Assembly (NCBI GenBank): GCA_031553655.1
Contig: JAVBLG010000052.1
Span: 1 to 41,520, forward strand
Reading direction: 5' to 3'
DNA length: 41,520 nucleotides
From: JAVBLG01 sp031553655
GTDB taxonomy: Bacteria; Desulfobacterota; Desulfovibrionia; Desulfovibrionales; Desulfovibrionaceae
Shown here: piece after piece, positions 14,864-22,958 of the stretch
Numbering within the stretch: position 1 is the stretch's first letter
How the letters are laid out: the number at the start of each line of letters is the position of its first letter
Translations under genes and position numbers: made by a program
The notes under the pieces: generated by a model
Database searches by the model: none
What the model was told of the DNA's origin: nothing
What the model saw: the letters and a program-made list of their open reading frames with translations, nothing else

Positions 14864-15789
14864 AAATATATGACGCCATAGTTATCGGAGGGGGGCCGGC
14901 CGGAGTGACGGCCTCCCTTTATCTCGCAAGATCCGGATGTTCGGTGTTGATGTTGGAAAAACTCAGCCCCGGCGGGCAAGTGCTTAATACCGAATTCATC
15001 GAGAACTATCCCGGCTTTCCCAAAGGCATCAAGGGTTACGAACTTTCCGACATATTTTCCGCCCACCTTGAAGGCCTGCCGGTCGACATTGTTTCGGCGC
15101 GGGTAATCAGGATGGAATCTTCGCCCTCCGCGCAAAAAGTTCTGGCGGACAACGGGGAGTGGTACGAAGGCCGGGTTGTGGTTTTGTGCTCCGGGTCCAG
15201 CCACAAACAGCTCGACTTGCCCATGGAAAACGAATTCGCCGGCAAGGGGGTTTCTTATTGCGCCCTTTGCGACGGGCATTTCTTCCGTGATCAGCCGGTT
15301 GTGGTTGTGGGCGGGGGCAATTCAGCCCTTGAAGAGTCGCTGTATTTGAGCCGTGTAGTGGGAAAAATTTATCTTGTTCACCGTCGCGAAGGCTTCAGGG
15401 CTTCCAAAGTGTATCAAGACAAGATTTTTGCTATGCCCGACAAGATCGAGGTGTTGCGCGGCACAGTGATTGACGCCCTGCACGGCGAAAAGGAGCTTTG
15501 CGGCGTGACTGTGCGCAATTTACAAACTGGGGCTACCAGGCGGCTGGATGTTACCGGCCTTTTCGTTTTTGTGGGCTCCAATCCCAATGGTGACTTCTTC
15601 CCCGAGGGGTTGAACCGTGATGAAAGCGGTTTTATAATTACTGATACGGAAATGCGTACCAATCTTCCCGGCGTTTTTGCCGCCGGGGATATCCGCTCCA
15701 AGCTCTGCCGGCAAATATCCACTGCGGTGGGCGACGGCGCCACCGCGGCTCAGGCCGCTTTTGTACATCTGGAAAATTTTAATGTATAA
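14860..15789 (+). CDS. trxB: Thioredoxin reductase
   Basis: A 309-residue FAD enzyme that transfers reducing equivalents from NAD(P)H to thioredoxin. The start is a GTG overlapping the trxA stop as GTGA. FAD-binding GGGPAG lies at residues 10-15 and the second dinucleotide site VVVGGGNSALEESLYL near 149-164. The redox-active pair is C134-A-L-C137 in VSYCALCDGHFF, where the common form is CATC. The NADPH-recognition segment following HRREGFRASK is present, as is the closing GVFAAGDIRSKLCRQISTAVGDG. It overlaps the bamD start by eight bases. Confidence 0.94.
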   Translation: MKIYDAIVIGGGPAGVTASLYLARSGCSVLMLEKLSPGGQVLNTEFIENYPGFPKGIKGYELSDIFSAHLEGLPVDIVSARVIRMESSPSAQKVLADNGEWYEGRVVVLCSGSSHKQLDLPMENEFAGKGVSYCALCDGHFFRDQPVVVVGGGNSALEESLYLSRVVGKIYLVHRREGFRASKVYQDKIFAMPDKIEVLRGTVIDALHGEKELCGVTVRNLQTGATRRLDVTGLFVFVGSNPNGDFFPEGLNRDESGFIITDTEMRTNLPGVFAAGDIRSKLCRQISTAVGDGATAAQAAFVHLENFNV

Positions 15790-16513
15790 ATCACTACTTC
15801 GCTCTCTGGTTGTGGCTGTGTGCTTGTTCACTGTCAGCGGTTGCGGCATAATCGACTATTTTTATCTGCCGCCTCCCGAAGATACCGCGCAAGAGCTTTT
15901 CGAATCCGCCAACGAGTACATGCGCGATAAAAATTATGCCGCGGCCATCGAGCGCTTCAACAAGCTTAAAGACGCCTACCCCTTCAGCCCATATGTGATT
16001 GAAGCAGAGCTGTCTCTTGCCGACGCCTACTTCCTTGATTCCGAATACAGTTCGGCGGCCGACGCCTACAAGGAATTTGAGTCCATGCACCCCAGGCATC
16101 CGGCTATTCCTTATGTGCTGTATCAAATTGGGGAATCAAGGCTGAAGAGCTTTGTCTCCGTGGACAGGCCGACCAATGATATTCAGGAAGGCTATGAATA
16201 TTTCCGCCGCCTTACCGAAACCTTCCCCGATTCGGAATATACCCCTCCGGCCAAGGAGGCCATGAAGGAATGCCGCAGGCTTATGGCCGAGCACGAGCTG
16301 TATATAGCTGACGTGTTCTGGCATATGGAGCAGTACGGCTCAGCTTGGCGGCGCTATGTATATGTGAGTCAGAACTTCAAGGATGTGAAGGAAGCCTGCG
16401 ATCACGCCGAGCAAAAATCCATATCCGCCTATTTCAAGTATCGTGAAGAGCAATCCGAAGAGGTGCGCCAGAGTAGAGAGGGGACGTGGCGCAAGTGGTT
16501 CCGCTGGCTGTAA
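15782..16513 (+). CDS. bamD: Outer-membrane assembly lipoprotein BamD
   Basis: A 243-residue lipoprotein of the BAM complex, which inserts beta-barrel proteins in the outer membrane. The ATG at 15782, within the end of trxB, gives a signal peptide with lipobox TVSGC (Cys21). TPR-like repeats follow: AQELFESANEYMRDKNYAAAIERFNKL, PYVIEAELSLADAYF, and FPDSEYTPPAKEAMKECR (each shown only in part). An upstream in-frame ATG at 15677 overlaps trxB and would bury the signal peptide. BamD is usually not paired with trxB, but the eight-base overlap argues for one trxA-trxB-bamD transcript, ended by the hairpin at 16544-16607. Confidence 0.9.
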   Translation: MYKSLLRSLVVAVCLFTVSGCGIIDYFYLPPPEDTAQELFESANEYMRDKNYAAAIERFNKLKDAYPFSPYVIEAELSLADAYFLDSEYSSAADAYKEFESMHPRHPAIPYVLYQIGESRLKSFVSVDRPTNDIQEGYEYFRRLTETFPDSEYTPPAKEAMKECRRLMAEHELYIADVFWHMEQYGSAWRRYVYVSQNFKDVKEACDHAEQKSISAYFKYREEQSEEVRQSREGTWRKWFRWL

Positions 16514-16543
16514 AAAAGATGTAATTTGCCCACATGCGGCGTT

Positions 16544-16607
16544 AAAAGGCGATTCCGGGCCAAGGCTGTACGAGAAAAGTACTATCCTTGGCCCGGAATC
16601 GCCTTTT
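16544..16607 (+). terminator. 22-bp perfect hairpin after bamD
   Basis: The arms 16544-16565 and 16586-16607 are perfectly complementary over 22 bp around a 20-nt loop, which has a small GTAC/GTAC stem of its own. The right arm ends in CCTTTT. It is much longer than a normal terminator stem. Confidence 0.8.
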
Positions 16608-16696
16608 GTCTTGTCAGACAACCAAATTCGACGTTTTTACTCGCGCGCGTTCGCTGATATGTCTATAATTATAAAAAAACGTCACATATCTCGGTG

Positions 16697-16791
16697 ATAG
16701 CGGGAAAACAAAAGTTTTGGGTAAAGGGGGATGGGGGCACGGGGGAAGGGGGAAACCACTTTTTTCAAAAAGGGGTTTCCCCCTTCCCCCG
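16697..16791. repeat. G-rich dispersed repeat, copy 2, with 18-bp stem
   Basis: Here the G-rich element lies in the opposite orientation to the copy at 7071-7150. Arms 16740-16757 and 16774-16791 pair over 18 bp. It stands 45 bp before the efflux gene, so it could form in that gene's leader. Confidence 0.7.
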
Positions 16792-16835
16792 TACATTTGA
16801 CATTTACCCCGTCAAAAGGCAAAATCGCCTGCATT

Positions 16836-18284
16836 ATGACAGACACAGCCGCGCATGAAAAAAACAAAGCCGCTTCTCAGTCGCTTGGGGCCGCCGTATT
16901 TCTTACAGCCATAAAGCTTGGGGCCGGGCTGTACACCAACAGCCTTGGGCTTTATTCCGAGGCTTTGCACAGTGGCATAGACCTTGTGGCCGCGCTTCTC
17001 ACCATTTTTTCTCTGCGCATTGCCGCCATGCCCGCTGACGCAAATCACCCTTATGGGCACGGCAAGGCGGAGAATCTTTCGGCTCTTGCGCAAACAGCGC
17101 TTTTGCTGCTCACTTGCGGCTGGATCATTGGCGAGGCCATTGAGCGCCTGTTTATGGATTCGTCGGCGGTTACCTTTTCATTCGCGGGCGTAGCCGTCAT
17201 TATTATTTCTATTATTGTGGACGTTTCCAGGTCGCGCATGTTGCGCCGGGTGGCTGAAAAGCATCAAAGCCAGGCGCTTGAGGCCGACGCGCTGCATTTT
17301 ACCACCGATATCTGGTCGTCCTGCGTGGTTCTGGTGGGGCTTATGGCCTTGTGGGCGGCTTCATTTCTGCCTCCGGGCCATGTTCTGACCTCTCTGTTGC
17401 ATCGGGCCGATGCCTTTGCCGCGCTTATTGTGGCGGTTATTGTACTGAAAGCCGGTTATGATTTGAGCCGCAAGGCCATCAACGAGCTTATGGACGGCGG
17501 GCGTGAAGGACAGGAGGAAAAAATTCGAGAGGCTCTCGGGCATATAGGCGGCATAAGCAGTGTGCGCCGCTTGCGGTTGCGCGGCAGTGGGGCCACTCTG
17601 TTTGTGGATTTGGCAGTGGGGGTTGATGCCGCTCTCAGCGTGGACGACGGCCGCAAAATTGCCGAGCATGCCGAAAAATCTATTGCCGGGCTGTTTCAAG
17701 ATGTGGATGTGAGCGTTCGAGTAGAGCCGGAAGACAGCGGAGACGAGCGTGGCATTCTGGCGACCGTGCGCGGCGCGGCTTTGAAGCACGGCCTTGCTGT
17801 GCATTCGGTGCGGATTTCTGGTGGACGAGAGCTTCATATTGAAGTGCATGTGGAAACGGATGGCGACATGCCATTGGCAAAGGCGCACGAACTAGTGAGC
17901 CGTTTTGAAGAAGATACGGTCAAGGCTTGCGGCGGCAAGGCCGCGGTGATTACCCATCTTGAACCCAGAACGGAGTATGACAGCCCCGTGTCCAGAGTGG
18001 AAGTGGGAGCGGACGAGCGCGAGCGAGTGCGAACGGCTATAAACGAAGCCTTGAGCAAGGTGGAGAATATTTCGGATTGCCACAAACTGGACGTGTGCCG
18101 TATAGGCTGTTTGGGGCATAACGATGAGCCACAGCCCCTTTCGGTTTCTTTCCATTGCCGTCTTCCCGCGGAAATTTCCGTGGCCGAGGCTCATCACAGC
18201 GTAACCATGCTTGAACGCCGCTTGCGGCAGGAAGATCCAGCGTTGGCGCGGGTCGTAATTCACATGGAACCCGGGAATTTGTAG
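16836..18284 (+). CDS. Cation diffusion facilitator with three C-terminal dimerisation-like modules
   Basis: A 482-residue inner-membrane metal(II)/proton antiporter; ordinary members have about 300 residues. The membrane half (about residues 20-215) has the two metal-binding helices, SEALHSGIDLV and ADALHFTTDIW, each with the HXXXD pattern of the family. The rest is cytosolic and looks like three copies of the alpha-beta ZT-dimer module. Each has a helix (GRKIAEHAEKSI, AHELVSRFEEDTV, EAHHSVTMLERRLR) and a closing strand that ends in hydrophobic-Glu-Pro (VRVEP, THLEP, IHMEP). The ATG at 16836 begins the family sequence; the frame is open upstream through a G-rich hairpin with no matching residues. 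The metal cannot be told: HXXXD fits zinc, iron or manganese members. Confidence 0.88.
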   Translation: MTDTAAHEKNKAASQSLGAAVFLTAIKLGAGLYTNSLGLYSEALHSGIDLVAALLTIFSLRIAAMPADANHPYGHGKAENLSALAQTALLLLTCGWIIGEAIERLFMDSSAVTFSFAGVAVIIISIIVDVSRSRMLRRVAEKHQSQALEADALHFTTDIWSSCVVLVGLMALWAASFLPPGHVLTSLLHRADAFAALIVAVIVLKAGYDLSRKAINELMDGGREGQEEKIREALGHIGGISSVRRLRLRGSGATLFVDLAVGVDAALSVDDGRKIAEHAEKSIAGLFQDVDVSVRVEPEDSGDERGILATVRGAALKHGLAVHSVRISGGRELHIEVHVETDGDMPLAKAHELVSRFEEDTVKACGGKAAVITHLEPRTEYDSPVSRVEVGADERERVRTAINEALSKVENISDCHKLDVCRIGCLGHNDEPQPLSVSFHCRLPAEISVAEAHHSVTMLERRLRQEDPALARVVIHMEPGNL

Positions 18285-18301
18285 AGTAAGATAAAAAGCC
18301 G

Positions 18302-18898
18302 TTATTTCAGTAACTCATCAAACTCGAACAACTTATATATTTCCTGCCACAGAGTAGCCACTCCCAGCCCGTTCGTTGATGACACTGCTATGGGTTCCAC
18401 CGGGCCGCCCAGGATGATTTGCCAGCTTTTTCTTGTTTCCGATCTTTCTTTTTGAGAGCATTTGTCTGCTTTGGTCAGCACGGGCAAAATGAAAATTCCG
18501 GCGTGTCTGGCGTAAGAGGCCAGGTTCATGTCCAACTGCTGTGGAGGCAGGCGACAATCAAGCAGTAATATAAGGGCTTTGAGGTTTTCGCATTTTTCGA
18601 GATAAGCTTCGATCAACCGTCCAAAGGCTTCTTTTTCTTTTTTAGCGCATTTGGCATATCCGTATCCGGGCAAGTCCACCAGAAAGAATTCTCCGGGATT
18701 TACCCTGTAAAAATTTATTGATCTGGTTTTACCCGGCGAAGAGCTGATCCTGGCCAACTTTTTTGTTCCGGCCAAGGCATTGAGCAGGGAAGATTTGCCT
18801 ACATTGGAGCGCCCGGCAAAGGCGGCCTGGGGTACGGTGAGGCCGGACAGCTGTTCCGGGGTATAGGCCGTTGTTTCGAGAATTAGGGATGGTTGCAT
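18302..18898 (-). CDS. engB: Ribosome biogenesis GTP-binding protein EngB (YsxC/YihA)
   Basis: A 198-residue GTPase needed for assembly of the large ribosomal subunit. All GTP motifs are visible: GRSNVGKS (G1, residues 29-36), the G2 threonine in SSPGKTRSINF, DLPGYG (G3) and TKADK (G4). I prefer ATG 18898, which gives the usual EngB length. An in-frame GTG at 18931 would add eleven residues, and neither start has a strong ribosome binding site. It converges on the cation efflux gene (18 bp apart) and is divergent from aroQ, with a 107-bp shared promoter gap. Confidence 0.93.
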   Translation of the reverse strand: MQPSLILETTAYTPEQLSGLTVPQAAFAGRSNVGKSSLLNALAGTKKLARISSSPGKTRSINFYRVNPGEFFLVDLPGYGYAKCAKKEKEAFGRLIEAYLEKCENLKALILLLDCRLPPQQLDMNLASYARHAGIFILPVLTKADKCSQKERSETRKSWQIILGGPVEPIAVSSTNGLGVATLWQEIYKLFEFDELLK

Positions 18899-19005
18899 AA
18901 AAATTTGACCATGGTTAAACGCGCCGGCCACGGGAATTGACTGGTCGCCGTTAGTGGTTTATTAAGTAATGTTGTTTTAAAAATACTAGCCCATAGAAAT
19001 ATAAA

Positions 19006-19473
19006 ATGCAAACATACCGCTTTCTAATTCTGAACGGCCCCAATCTGGGGCATATAGGTTCAAGGCAGCCCGAAATTTACGGGCGTACCGGTCTCGATGC
19101 TGTGCCGTCTATGGTTGACGGCCTGCTTTCCGGGCAAAATGTGCAATATGAGCTCATTTTTTTTCAATCCAACAGCGAAGGCGCGCTTATAGACCGTCTG
19201 GAAGAAGCACGCCGGGATAAAATGGATGGCATAGTTTTCAATGCCGGGGCTTACACCCATACCAGTCTGGCACTGGCCGACTGTCTGGCCTGGATAAACA
19301 TACCCTGTGTGGAAGTGCACATAAGCAATGTGCTGGCGCGCGAAGAGCCGCTGCGTCACAAAAGCCTTATGGGCCGCCATGTAGTCGGTGTTATTGCCGG
19401 TTTCGGCGTTTTGGGCTATGCGCTCGCGGTGCAGGCTTTAGTGACGTGTCTGGCGAACGGTGATACCGCTTAA
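19006..19473 (+). CDS. aroQ: Type II 3-dehydroquinate dehydratase
   Basis: The enzyme converts 3-dehydroquinate to 3-dehydroshikimate in aromatic amino-acid synthesis. The 155-residue length fits the type II dodecameric family. Signatures are ILNGPNLGHIGSRQPEIYG at the N-terminus with the catalytic Tyr, FFQSNSEGALIDRL, NAGAYTHTSLAL and VEVHISNVLAREEPLRH. No strong ribosome binding site precedes the ATG. The gene heads the conserved aroQ-efp-ftsK order. Confidence 0.96.
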   Translation: MQTYRFLILNGPNLGHIGSRQPEIYGRTGLDAVPSMVDGLLSGQNVQYELIFFQSNSEGALIDRLEEARRDKMDGIVFNAGAYTHTSLALADCLAWINIPCVEVHISNVLAREEPLRHKSLMGRHVVGVIAGFGVLGYALAVQALVTCLANGDTA

Positions 19474-19477
19474 GGCG

Positions 19478-19567
19478 CGTCGCCACGAGCTTTTTTTCGC
19501 CCTTGGCTACTCCCGGCATTGCCGCGCAACGCCGCGTCGGATAACAAAACATCATCTCATGGCGACG
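19478..19567. repeat. Inverted-repeat element between aroQ and efp
   Basis: Twelve-base arms CGTCGCCACGAG (19478-19489) and CTCATGGCGACG (19556-19567) pair with one mismatch across 66 bp of GC-rich sequence. The gap is 162 bp long and holds no gene. It may be a repeat unit, or a terminator/leader structure. Confidence 0.4.
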
Positions 19568-19635
19568 CTTTCGTGCCGCCATGGTTCTACTGTGTCATAA
19601 GTAAATTTTATAAATAATAATATCGGAGGTTTTGC

Positions 19636-20193
19636 GTGTATTCAACAACCGACTTCAAGAAAGGGCTTAAAATAGAGCTCGACGGAACTCCCGTTGAAAT
19701 AATCGAATTTCAGCATTTCAAACCGGGCAAAGGTGGGGCTATGGTGCGCACCAAGCTGCGCAACCTGATTAACGGCCGTGTGCTGGACAAAACCTTCCGT
19801 TCCGGCGAAAAAGTGGGCCGTCCTGACATGGAAACCCGCGAAATGCAGTTCCTCTATCGTGAAGGAACCGATCTTATTTTTATGGACATGACCAGCTACG
19901 AGCAAATGCCTATGCCGGAGGCCGAAACTGGTGGAAAGTCCGATTTTTTGATAGACGCCCAGGAATGCCGCGTGCTTATGTATAACGGCAAACCCTTGGA
20001 TATAGAAATTCCGGTTTCCCTGGTGCTTGCGGTTACTGAAACCGAACCGGGCGCCAAGGGCGACACCGTAAGTAATGTTACCAAGGCCGCCACCCTGGAA
20101 ACCGGCGTGGTTATTCAGGTTCCCATTTTCGTCAATGTGGGCGACCGGGTAAAGGTTGATACACGCAGCCGCGAATATTTGGGCCGGGAATAA
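19636..20193 (+). CDS. efp: Translation elongation factor P
   Basis: EF-P rescues ribosomes stalled at consecutive prolines. The 185-residue protein has the KOW-like N-terminal domain followed by two OB folds. The loop FKPGKGGAMVRTKLRNL carries the lysine that is modified in many bacteria (Lys32). The C-terminal segment GVVIQVPIFVNVGDRVKVDTRSREY (part) matches the family signature. The start is GTG with GGAGG seven bases upstream. A 50-bp near-perfect palindrome begins at its stop codon. Confidence 0.97.
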   Translation: MYSTTDFKKGLKIELDGTPVEIIEFQHFKPGKGGAMVRTKLRNLINGRVLDKTFRSGEKVGRPDMETREMQFLYREGTDLIFMDMTSYEQMPMPEAETGGKSDFLIDAQECRVLMYNGKPLDIEIPVSLVLAVTETEPGAKGDTVSNVTKAATLETGVVIQVPIFVNVGDRVKVDTRSREYLGRE

Positions 20194-20269
20194 TTGCGAT
20201 TTCAGATGAAAATTGCGCGCAATTTTTATCTGAAATCGCAATGGCTGCCCGGATGTTGCCCGGGCAGCC
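20193..20269 (+). terminator. Two consecutive hairpins after efp
   Basis: First, 20193-20242 is a near-perfect 50-bp palindrome: outer arms of 15 bp, one G-U position, and a perfect inner 18-bp palindrome around GCGCGC. Then 20243-20252 pairs with 20260-20269 (GGCTGCCCGG/CCGGGCAGCC). The second hairpin resembles a module of the dispersed hairpin repeats. Confidence 0.65.
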
Positions 20270-20450
20270 CGGACACCGGGAATATTTAGGGAGGGGTAAT
20301 CCGCCCGGTTCCTATTCGCCGGAGACGGAGTCAGTCGGCGGATGGAGCTGACTGTGGATTGAAACATAACGGCAGCAATAGGAGGGTAAGGTCACGGACG
20401 GCCAGAGATTCGCCCGGGAATTTTTCGGGCTTTTTCTTGTTTTTTGGGGA

Positions 20451-22934
20451 TTGTTGGTTCTTTTGAGCCTGCTGACCTTCGATGTTAACGACCCCAGCCT
20501 CAACCATGTGGTGAGCCGCCCCACAATTGTGCGCAACAGCGCCGGTTTGTTCGGGGCTTATCTGTCGGGCTTTCTCGTGGATATATTTGGGGTTACCTCT
20601 TTCATATGGCCGTTGGTTTTCGGCGCTCTCGGCGTGGCATATATTTCTACTACCTTTGAATTGCACTGGTGGCGTTGGTGCGGTTATTTTCTGATAACCT
20701 TGTGTCTGCTGACGGCCGGCTCAGCCTGGAATCTGGGAATAGGCGACGTGCGTGGCGGCGGGGTGGTCGGGCGCACACTTTTTAAGAATACCAGCTTGTT
20801 TCTCAGCCCCGGCGGCGGGGCTTTGCTGTGGTTTTTCGTTATTCTGGTGGCTGTTCAACTTTCCTTCGGCCTTTCAGCCATTGCCTTGGTCCGCAAAATT
20901 TTCGCATTTTTTCATGACCGTTTTTTACCTTCGGACTTTACGCGCTTCAAGGTGCCCAGCCTGCCTTTACCCAAATTAAACCTGGGTAATCAACTAAAAA
21001 AATTTAATAATAATTTTTCTTTACGTCGGTCTACGCCTGACAAGTCGGTTGAATTGCCGGAAATAATGGTCGATGCCGGGAAAGGCCGCGCTCCGGCCGA
21101 ACCGGAACCACTGGAAGACGAATTTGACGATATCTTTGTGCCGCACAAAAAAGTTATAGACGTCTCTCCGGTGGAAGACAAAGATAAGGATAAAAACAAG
21201 GCGAAAAAAAACGACGACTTGTTTCCCTTTACGAAAAAAAATGACGATTCATTTCCTTTTGCGAAAAACAAAAATGACTCGGACCCTGGCGACTTTTTTG
21301 CTTCAACTGCCGATGAGGAAAAATCGGCAGCGCCCGATTACAATACAGAACTGAAGCCCGAGGAAAAGCCGGAACGGGAAATAAAACCCAAATCCAGAGG
21401 GCTGAGTTCCTTTTTTAGTAAAGTGAAATCCAAGGGCGAATCGGACAACCAGGGCGAAGAATCCCAAAGCGCCGCGAGCAAACGTCCGCTTCCGCCTAAA
21501 GCGCCTTTGCCCGGCATTGATCTGCTGACCAAAGCCGAGCCGGTCAGCCATGGAGCCAAGGTCGCCAGTGAAATGGAGAAGCGTGTGGTCGAAAAAGGCC
21601 GCGCCCTGATGGCCTGCCTGGGAGATTTTGGCGTTCAGGGTGATCTTGTGCACATCACTCCAGGACCCGTGGTCACCATGTTTGAAGTGCGTCCGGCGCG
21701 CGGCATCAAAGTAAACCGCATTGCCAGCCTCAGCGACGATCTGGCCCTGGGACTTAAAGCCTTGGCCGTGCGCATACAAGCCCCCATACCGGGCACGGAT
21801 ACTGTGGGCATTGAAATTCCCAACGACGCACGGGAAATGGTCAATTTCAGGGAATTGCTTTATAGCGATGATTTTAAGAAATCCAATATGGCTTTACCAA
21901 TGGCCGTTGGCCGTGATATTTCAGGCAAGCCGATGGTGGCCGATCTGACTAGTATGCCACATTTGCTGGTGGCCGGCGCCACCGGGGCGGGTAAAAGCGT
22001 TTGCCTGAATTCTATTTTATTGAGCCTGATATATAAGATGCAGCCCGCCGACATGAAGCTGCTGCTCATCGACCCCAAGCGCATTGAGCTTGCCGTCTAT
22101 GGCGATCTGCCCCATTTGGTGCACCCTGTGGTTACGGAAATGAATCAGGCCAAAAACGCCCTGGACTGGGCCGTGCATGAAATGGATTCGCGCTATGAGC
22201 GCATGGCTCGCCTAGGTGTGCGCAAAATTTCCGGATACAATCATAAACTGGCCTCTTTTGGCGACAGATTGCCCGCTAATTTGGCCGATCTTGAACCCAT
22301 GCCTTTCATGGTGATTATCATCGATGAGTTGGCCGATCTCATGATGACCGCCGCCCGCGAGGTGGAAACCAGCATAGTGCGTCTGGCCCAGTTGGCCAGA
22401 GCGGCAGGTATTCATATGATTCTGGCCACGCAGCGCCCTAGCGTGGACGTGGTAACAGGCATAATCAAGGCCAACTTTCCCTGCCGCATCTCCTTTCAGG
22501 TTACTTCCAAGCACGACTCGCGCACCATTCTCGACACTGTGGGCGCCGAGCACTTGCTGGGTAAGGGCGACATGCTCTATAAACCCAGCGGTGGAAAAAT
22601 TATGCGCCTGCATGGGCCGTTCGTGTCCGATGAAGATGTGACCAAGGTTGTGGAGCATTGGAAAAAGCATCTCAAGCCCTCGTATACTGTTGATTTTTCG
22701 GAATGGGGTAATGGAGGCGACACTTCCGGCAATGCTTCCGACAGTGGTGACACTACACAAGATGCCCTGTATAATGCGGTCAGCGACTTTGTTCGCGAGC
22801 AGGAGAGGCATTCCATATCACTGGTGCAACGGCGCTTTAAAATAGGATTTAACCGCGCCGCGCGCCTGTTGGAGCAATTGGAAAAAGACGGCGTTATTCC
22901 TCCCCCTGACGCGAACAGGCCGAGAAACAGATGA
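20451..22934 (+). CDS. ftsK: DNA translocase FtsK
   Basis: FtsK pumps DNA at the division septum and helps resolve chromosome dimers. The 827 residues comprise four membrane segments (to about residue 160), a long charged linker with two KKNDD.FPF-type repeats, then the motor. Walker A is GATGAGKS and Walker B is FMVIIIDELADLM. The motor is followed by the winged-helix gamma domain ending ISLVQRRFKIGFNRAARLLEQL. TTG 20451 is the first conventional start codon but has no spaced ribosome binding site and cuts into membrane segment 1. The frame stays open back to 20382 and encodes REFFGLFLVFWGLL, which looks like genuine FtsK. GGAGGG at 20381-20386 points to a start at GTC 20391 or ACG 20394. 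Confidence 0.95.
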   Translation: MLVLLSLLTFDVNDPSLNHVVSRPTIVRNSAGLFGAYLSGFLVDIFGVTSFIWPLVFGALGVAYISTTFELHWWRWCGYFLITLCLLTAGSAWNLGIGDVRGGGVVGRTLFKNTSLFLSPGGGALLWFFVILVAVQLSFGLSAIALVRKIFAFFHDRFLPSDFTRFKVPSLPLPKLNLGNQLKKFNNNFSLRRSTPDKSVELPEIMVDAGKGRAPAEPEPLEDEFDDIFVPHKKVIDVSPVEDKDKDKNKAKKNDDLFPFTKKNDDSFPFAKNKNDSDPGDFFASTADEEKSAAPDYNTELKPEEKPEREIKPKSRGLSSFFSKVKSKGESDNQGEESQSAASKRPLPPKAPLPGIDLLTKAEPVSHGAKVASEMEKRVVEKGRALMACLGDFGVQGDLVHITPGPVVTMFEVRPARGIKVNRIASLSDDLALGLKALAVRIQAPIPGTDTVGIEIPNDAREMVNFRELLYSDDFKKSNMALPMAVGRDISGKPMVADLTSMPHLLVAGATGAGKSVCLNSILLSLIYKMQPADMKLLLIDPKRIELAVYGDLPHLVHPVVTEMNQAKNALDWAVHEMDSRYERMARLGVRKISGYNHKLASFGDRLPANLADLEPMPFMVIIIDELADLMMTAAREVETSIVRLAQLARAAGIHMILATQRPSVDVVTGIIKANFPCRISFQVTSKHDSRTILDTVGAEHLLGKGDMLYKPSGGKIMRLHGPFVSDEDVTKVVEHWKKHLKPSYTVDFSEWGNGGDTSGNASDSGDTTQDALYNAVSDFVREQERHSISLVQRRFKIGFNRAARLLEQLEKDGVIPPPDANRPRNR

Positions 22935-22958
22935 TTTACCCTTCATCAAAATTTTTTT

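Larger units (their letters stand above)
16514..16835. other. 322-bp gap between bamD and the cation efflux gene
   Basis: No gene is visible. It contains the bamD terminator (16544-16607), an inverted repeat GACGTTTTT/AAAAACGTC and an interleaved one GATATGT/ACATATC (about 16630-16693), and the G-rich repeat (16697-16791). The promoter of the efflux gene must lie here. Confidence 0.6.

Noticed and set aside
19642..20367. A 241-codon open frame on the minus strand over efp
   Set aside because: It covers efp and the palindrome beyond it and has no recognisable protein features.
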